Positions 7,385 through 8,971 of a stretch of DNA of 8,971 bases are shown one piece after another. The stretch is from an uncultured Sphingorhabdus sp. GTDB taxonomy: Bacteria; Pseudomonadota; Alphaproteobacteria; Sphingomonadales; Sphingomonadaceae. The translations under genes were made by a program, and so were the position numbers. The stretch spans positions 1 to 8,971 of the forward strand of contig CALMYW010000335.1 in NCBI GenBank assembly GCA_937873665.1. Reading direction: 5' to 3'. The notes below the pieces were generated by a model. The model was not told the DNA's origin. It saw only the letters and a list, made by a program, of their open reading frames with translations, and made no database searches. Position 1 is the stretch's first letter. Each line of letters starts with the position of its first letter.

Positions 7385-8971
7385 CTAGTGTTCACAAAGG
7401 AAAACCTCTCGATCGTTGTACCGATCCTTTTTCTTAGTACGCTCCTTCATCAAGGCCAGCCGATTCTTCTTGGCTTGAGCAAGGGTCATCCTGCCTTGCT
7501 GCTTCGGCACATTGGCCGTTGATACGATGGGCTTATCAGGATTCACAAGCCAAAACACAAGTATTCGTCGAGTCGCGTCCGTACCATCGCTGGAATCCAT
7601 CTTGCTGACTTTGTGAATGTGCGAATTGGGCCAAACCATTGCTCTACCCGCAGGCGTCTTGACTGTCCCAAGGGGTCGCACATCACCCCCATCCATTTGC
7701 TCAGTGGGGCGAGCTGCATTTTGCACTGTAGAGTAAATTAGATCGGTAGCCTCTTCGGCAAAAAGATAGCGCTTGAATGCGATATCGGCCCCCATAAAAT
7801 TCGCATCCCGCTTGACAATGCAAAGACCAGTCGCCAGCACATTTTCGTGCGACATACCTTCGACGTGCCAAACACCTTCGAATTCTTCCTCTTTGTTAAC
7901 TCGATACTCCACCAATTTCGTTACCACCTGCAGCTTGCGATTTCGAAGAGGAATGTTTTTAAGATCGCCACTCTCATTGTCATCAGCAAAATTGTTCTTT
8001 AAGCTAGCACATATCGACTCAAACATTGGCACAAATCGTCCGAATATTTCTGCGATCAGTTCGTAAATTCTAGGATATTTCGATTCATCAAGGTTGTTAA
8101 TATATGAGTTGATCGACACCTTGCCTTGATCGTCCACCGTGAACTCAGCAGGAAGCCATTGATATTCCGAGTCTTCATAGATCCTGCCCCAGAAATCTGT
8201 ATATTCTTCACGCTGCTTCTCGACAAGTTCAGGGCTGTAATTCGACAACGGTGACTTGGATATGTTCGAGACACCGTTCACAAAGCAATACAGCGAGGGA
8301 TGCACTAAGTCGCGCACCACCGTGCCTGAGCCCGGATGAAAATCTTCCGGCTCTGCAGCGCACATGATGTCGATCTTTTCATTGAGTGCATCCAATGTGT
8401 CTTTCGGAATAATATTGTCCGACCAAGCTAGATTCTCCACCTCGTCGCCGCCAAGAATAAACTGTTTAAATTTCTCGATCTCAATCCTATCTCTCAGGCA
8501 GTCGCCATCCAAAAGACTCTTTACACGTATATGCGCATCATATTTTTTCTTCCCAGTACGAATGAGTTTGACGTCGATGCCATCGAAGTGAAACTCATGT
8601 GTGTCGCCATCATCGTTAGCTAACCTTGAAAAATCGCCACCTGGAAAGCGTTTCTCCAAGCCTTTGATCACAGAAGCGGTGATCGCGCATGGCTCATGAA
8701 TTTGGATGATGCAGGTGCGCGAGTCGGTGGTTGAGAGGGTTCTCTCCCACAGTCTTCCCCATAGATTAAAGTGCCTGTTAAGAAGCTGCTCGTCCTCTTC
8801 ATTAAAAGTATAGAACGACTCGTTACGGTCAAGAATATTTTTGGTCAACCTGTCATGCTCAAGAATTTCCACCACAGTGCCCATGCTGAATGCACAGCCA
8901 AAAACGGGCTGCGGAATGTCGACCGTGTCACCAACCTCAAGAACATAGTCATAGGACTCGCGCGTCAAACT
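7385..8971 (-). CDS. DUF4246 family protein, Fe(II)/2-oxoglutarate oxygenase-like (5' end at or beyond window edge)
   Basis: Residues are numbered from the TTG at 8968, the only start-like codon near the edge; the frame is still open at 8971, so the true start may lie outside. From about residue 205 it follows the DUF4246 pattern known mostly from fungal proteins: FHPGSG (210-215), DLVHPSLY (220-227), QWLPAEF (270-276), SYINNL (288-293), WHVEG (367-371), WPNSHIHKV (446-454), STANVPKQQ (483-491) and a terminal CEH. By analogy with 2-oxoglutarate oxygenases, H368, E370 and H452 could bind Fe(II) and R467 the co-substrate; this is inference, and no substrate can be named. Residues 1-200 match nothing I recognise. 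A Lys/Arg-rich helix (residues 500-517) precedes the tail. The gene is much more A+T-rich than its neighbours, suggesting separate origin. It is collinear with and 91 bases upstream of the druH-like gene, so cotranscription is possible. Family call strong; enzymatic activity unproven. Confidence 0.85.
   Translation of the reverse strand, partial: SLTRESYDYVLEVGDTVDIPQPVFGCAFSMGTVVEILEHDRLTKNILDRNESFYTFNEEDEQLLNRHFNLWGRLWERTLSTTDSRTCIIQIHEPCAITASVIKGLEKRFPGGDFSRLANDDGDTHEFHFDGIDVKLIRTGKKKYDAHIRVKSLLDGDCLRDRIEIEKFKQFILGGDEVENLAWSDNIIPKDTLDALNEKIDIMCAAEPEDFHPGSGTVVRDLVHPSLYCFVNGVSNISKSPLSNYSPELVEKQREEYTDFWGRIYEDSEYQWLPAEFTVDDQGKVSINSYINNLDESKYPRIYELIAEIFGRFVPMFESICASLKNNFADDNESGDLKNIPLRNRKLQVVTKLVEYRVNKEEEFEGVWHVEGMSHENVLATGLCIVKRDANFMGADIAFKRYLFAEEATDLIYSTVQNAARPTEQMDGGDVRPLGTVKTPAGRAMVWPNSHIHKVSKMDSSDGTDATRRILVFWLVNPDKPIVSTANVPKQQGRMTLAQAKKNRLALMKERTKKKDRYNDREVFLCEH

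Noticed and set aside
1..8971. CRISPR array, insertion sequence, tRNA gene, attachment site or integrase
   Set aside because: Coding sequence fills all but 91 bases, and I saw no regularly spaced direct repeats, terminal inverted repeats or transposase/integrase motifs.

Overview
The window is a compact three-gene stretch in which every credible gene lies on the minus strand, so transcription runs from high to low coordinates. Codons in most of it favour G or C (sample stretches 2161-2220 and 4201-4260 are each 36/60 G+C). Together with the protein families present, this suggests an accessory region of a GC-rich proteobacterium. That host assignment is inference; no ribosomal, tRNA or other taxonomic marker is present.

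Layout in order of transcription. (1) 8971-7385: a protein of at least 527 residues whose C-terminal two thirds carries the DUF4246 signature, a family best known from fungi and resembling Fe(II)/2-oxoglutarate oxygenases. Its 5' end lies at or beyond the window edge, and its DNA is clearly more A+T-rich than the rest (8041-8100 is 20/60 G+C). (2) 7384-7294: a 91-base gap with no recognisable terminator or convincing promoter. (3) 7293-3706: a 1195-residue protein that I assign, from recalled family resemblance, to the STY4851/ECs_5259 (YjiT-like) group, i.e. DruH of type III Druantia. (4) 3709-1: a large DEAH helicase, DruE-like. Its start overlaps the preceding stop by four bases (ATGA), and the gene is still open after 1236 codons at the left edge.

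Genes 3 and 4 together look like a type III Druantia anti-phage module (druH-druE), with all visible helicase motifs intact. The unusual part is gene 1: a DUF4246 protein with its putative metal-binding residues and its C-terminal CEH tail preserved, directly upstream of and collinear with the defence pair, but with a different base composition. It may be an independently acquired cargo gene, a resident gene beside an insertion, or an extra component of the defence locus. The window alone cannot decide between these.
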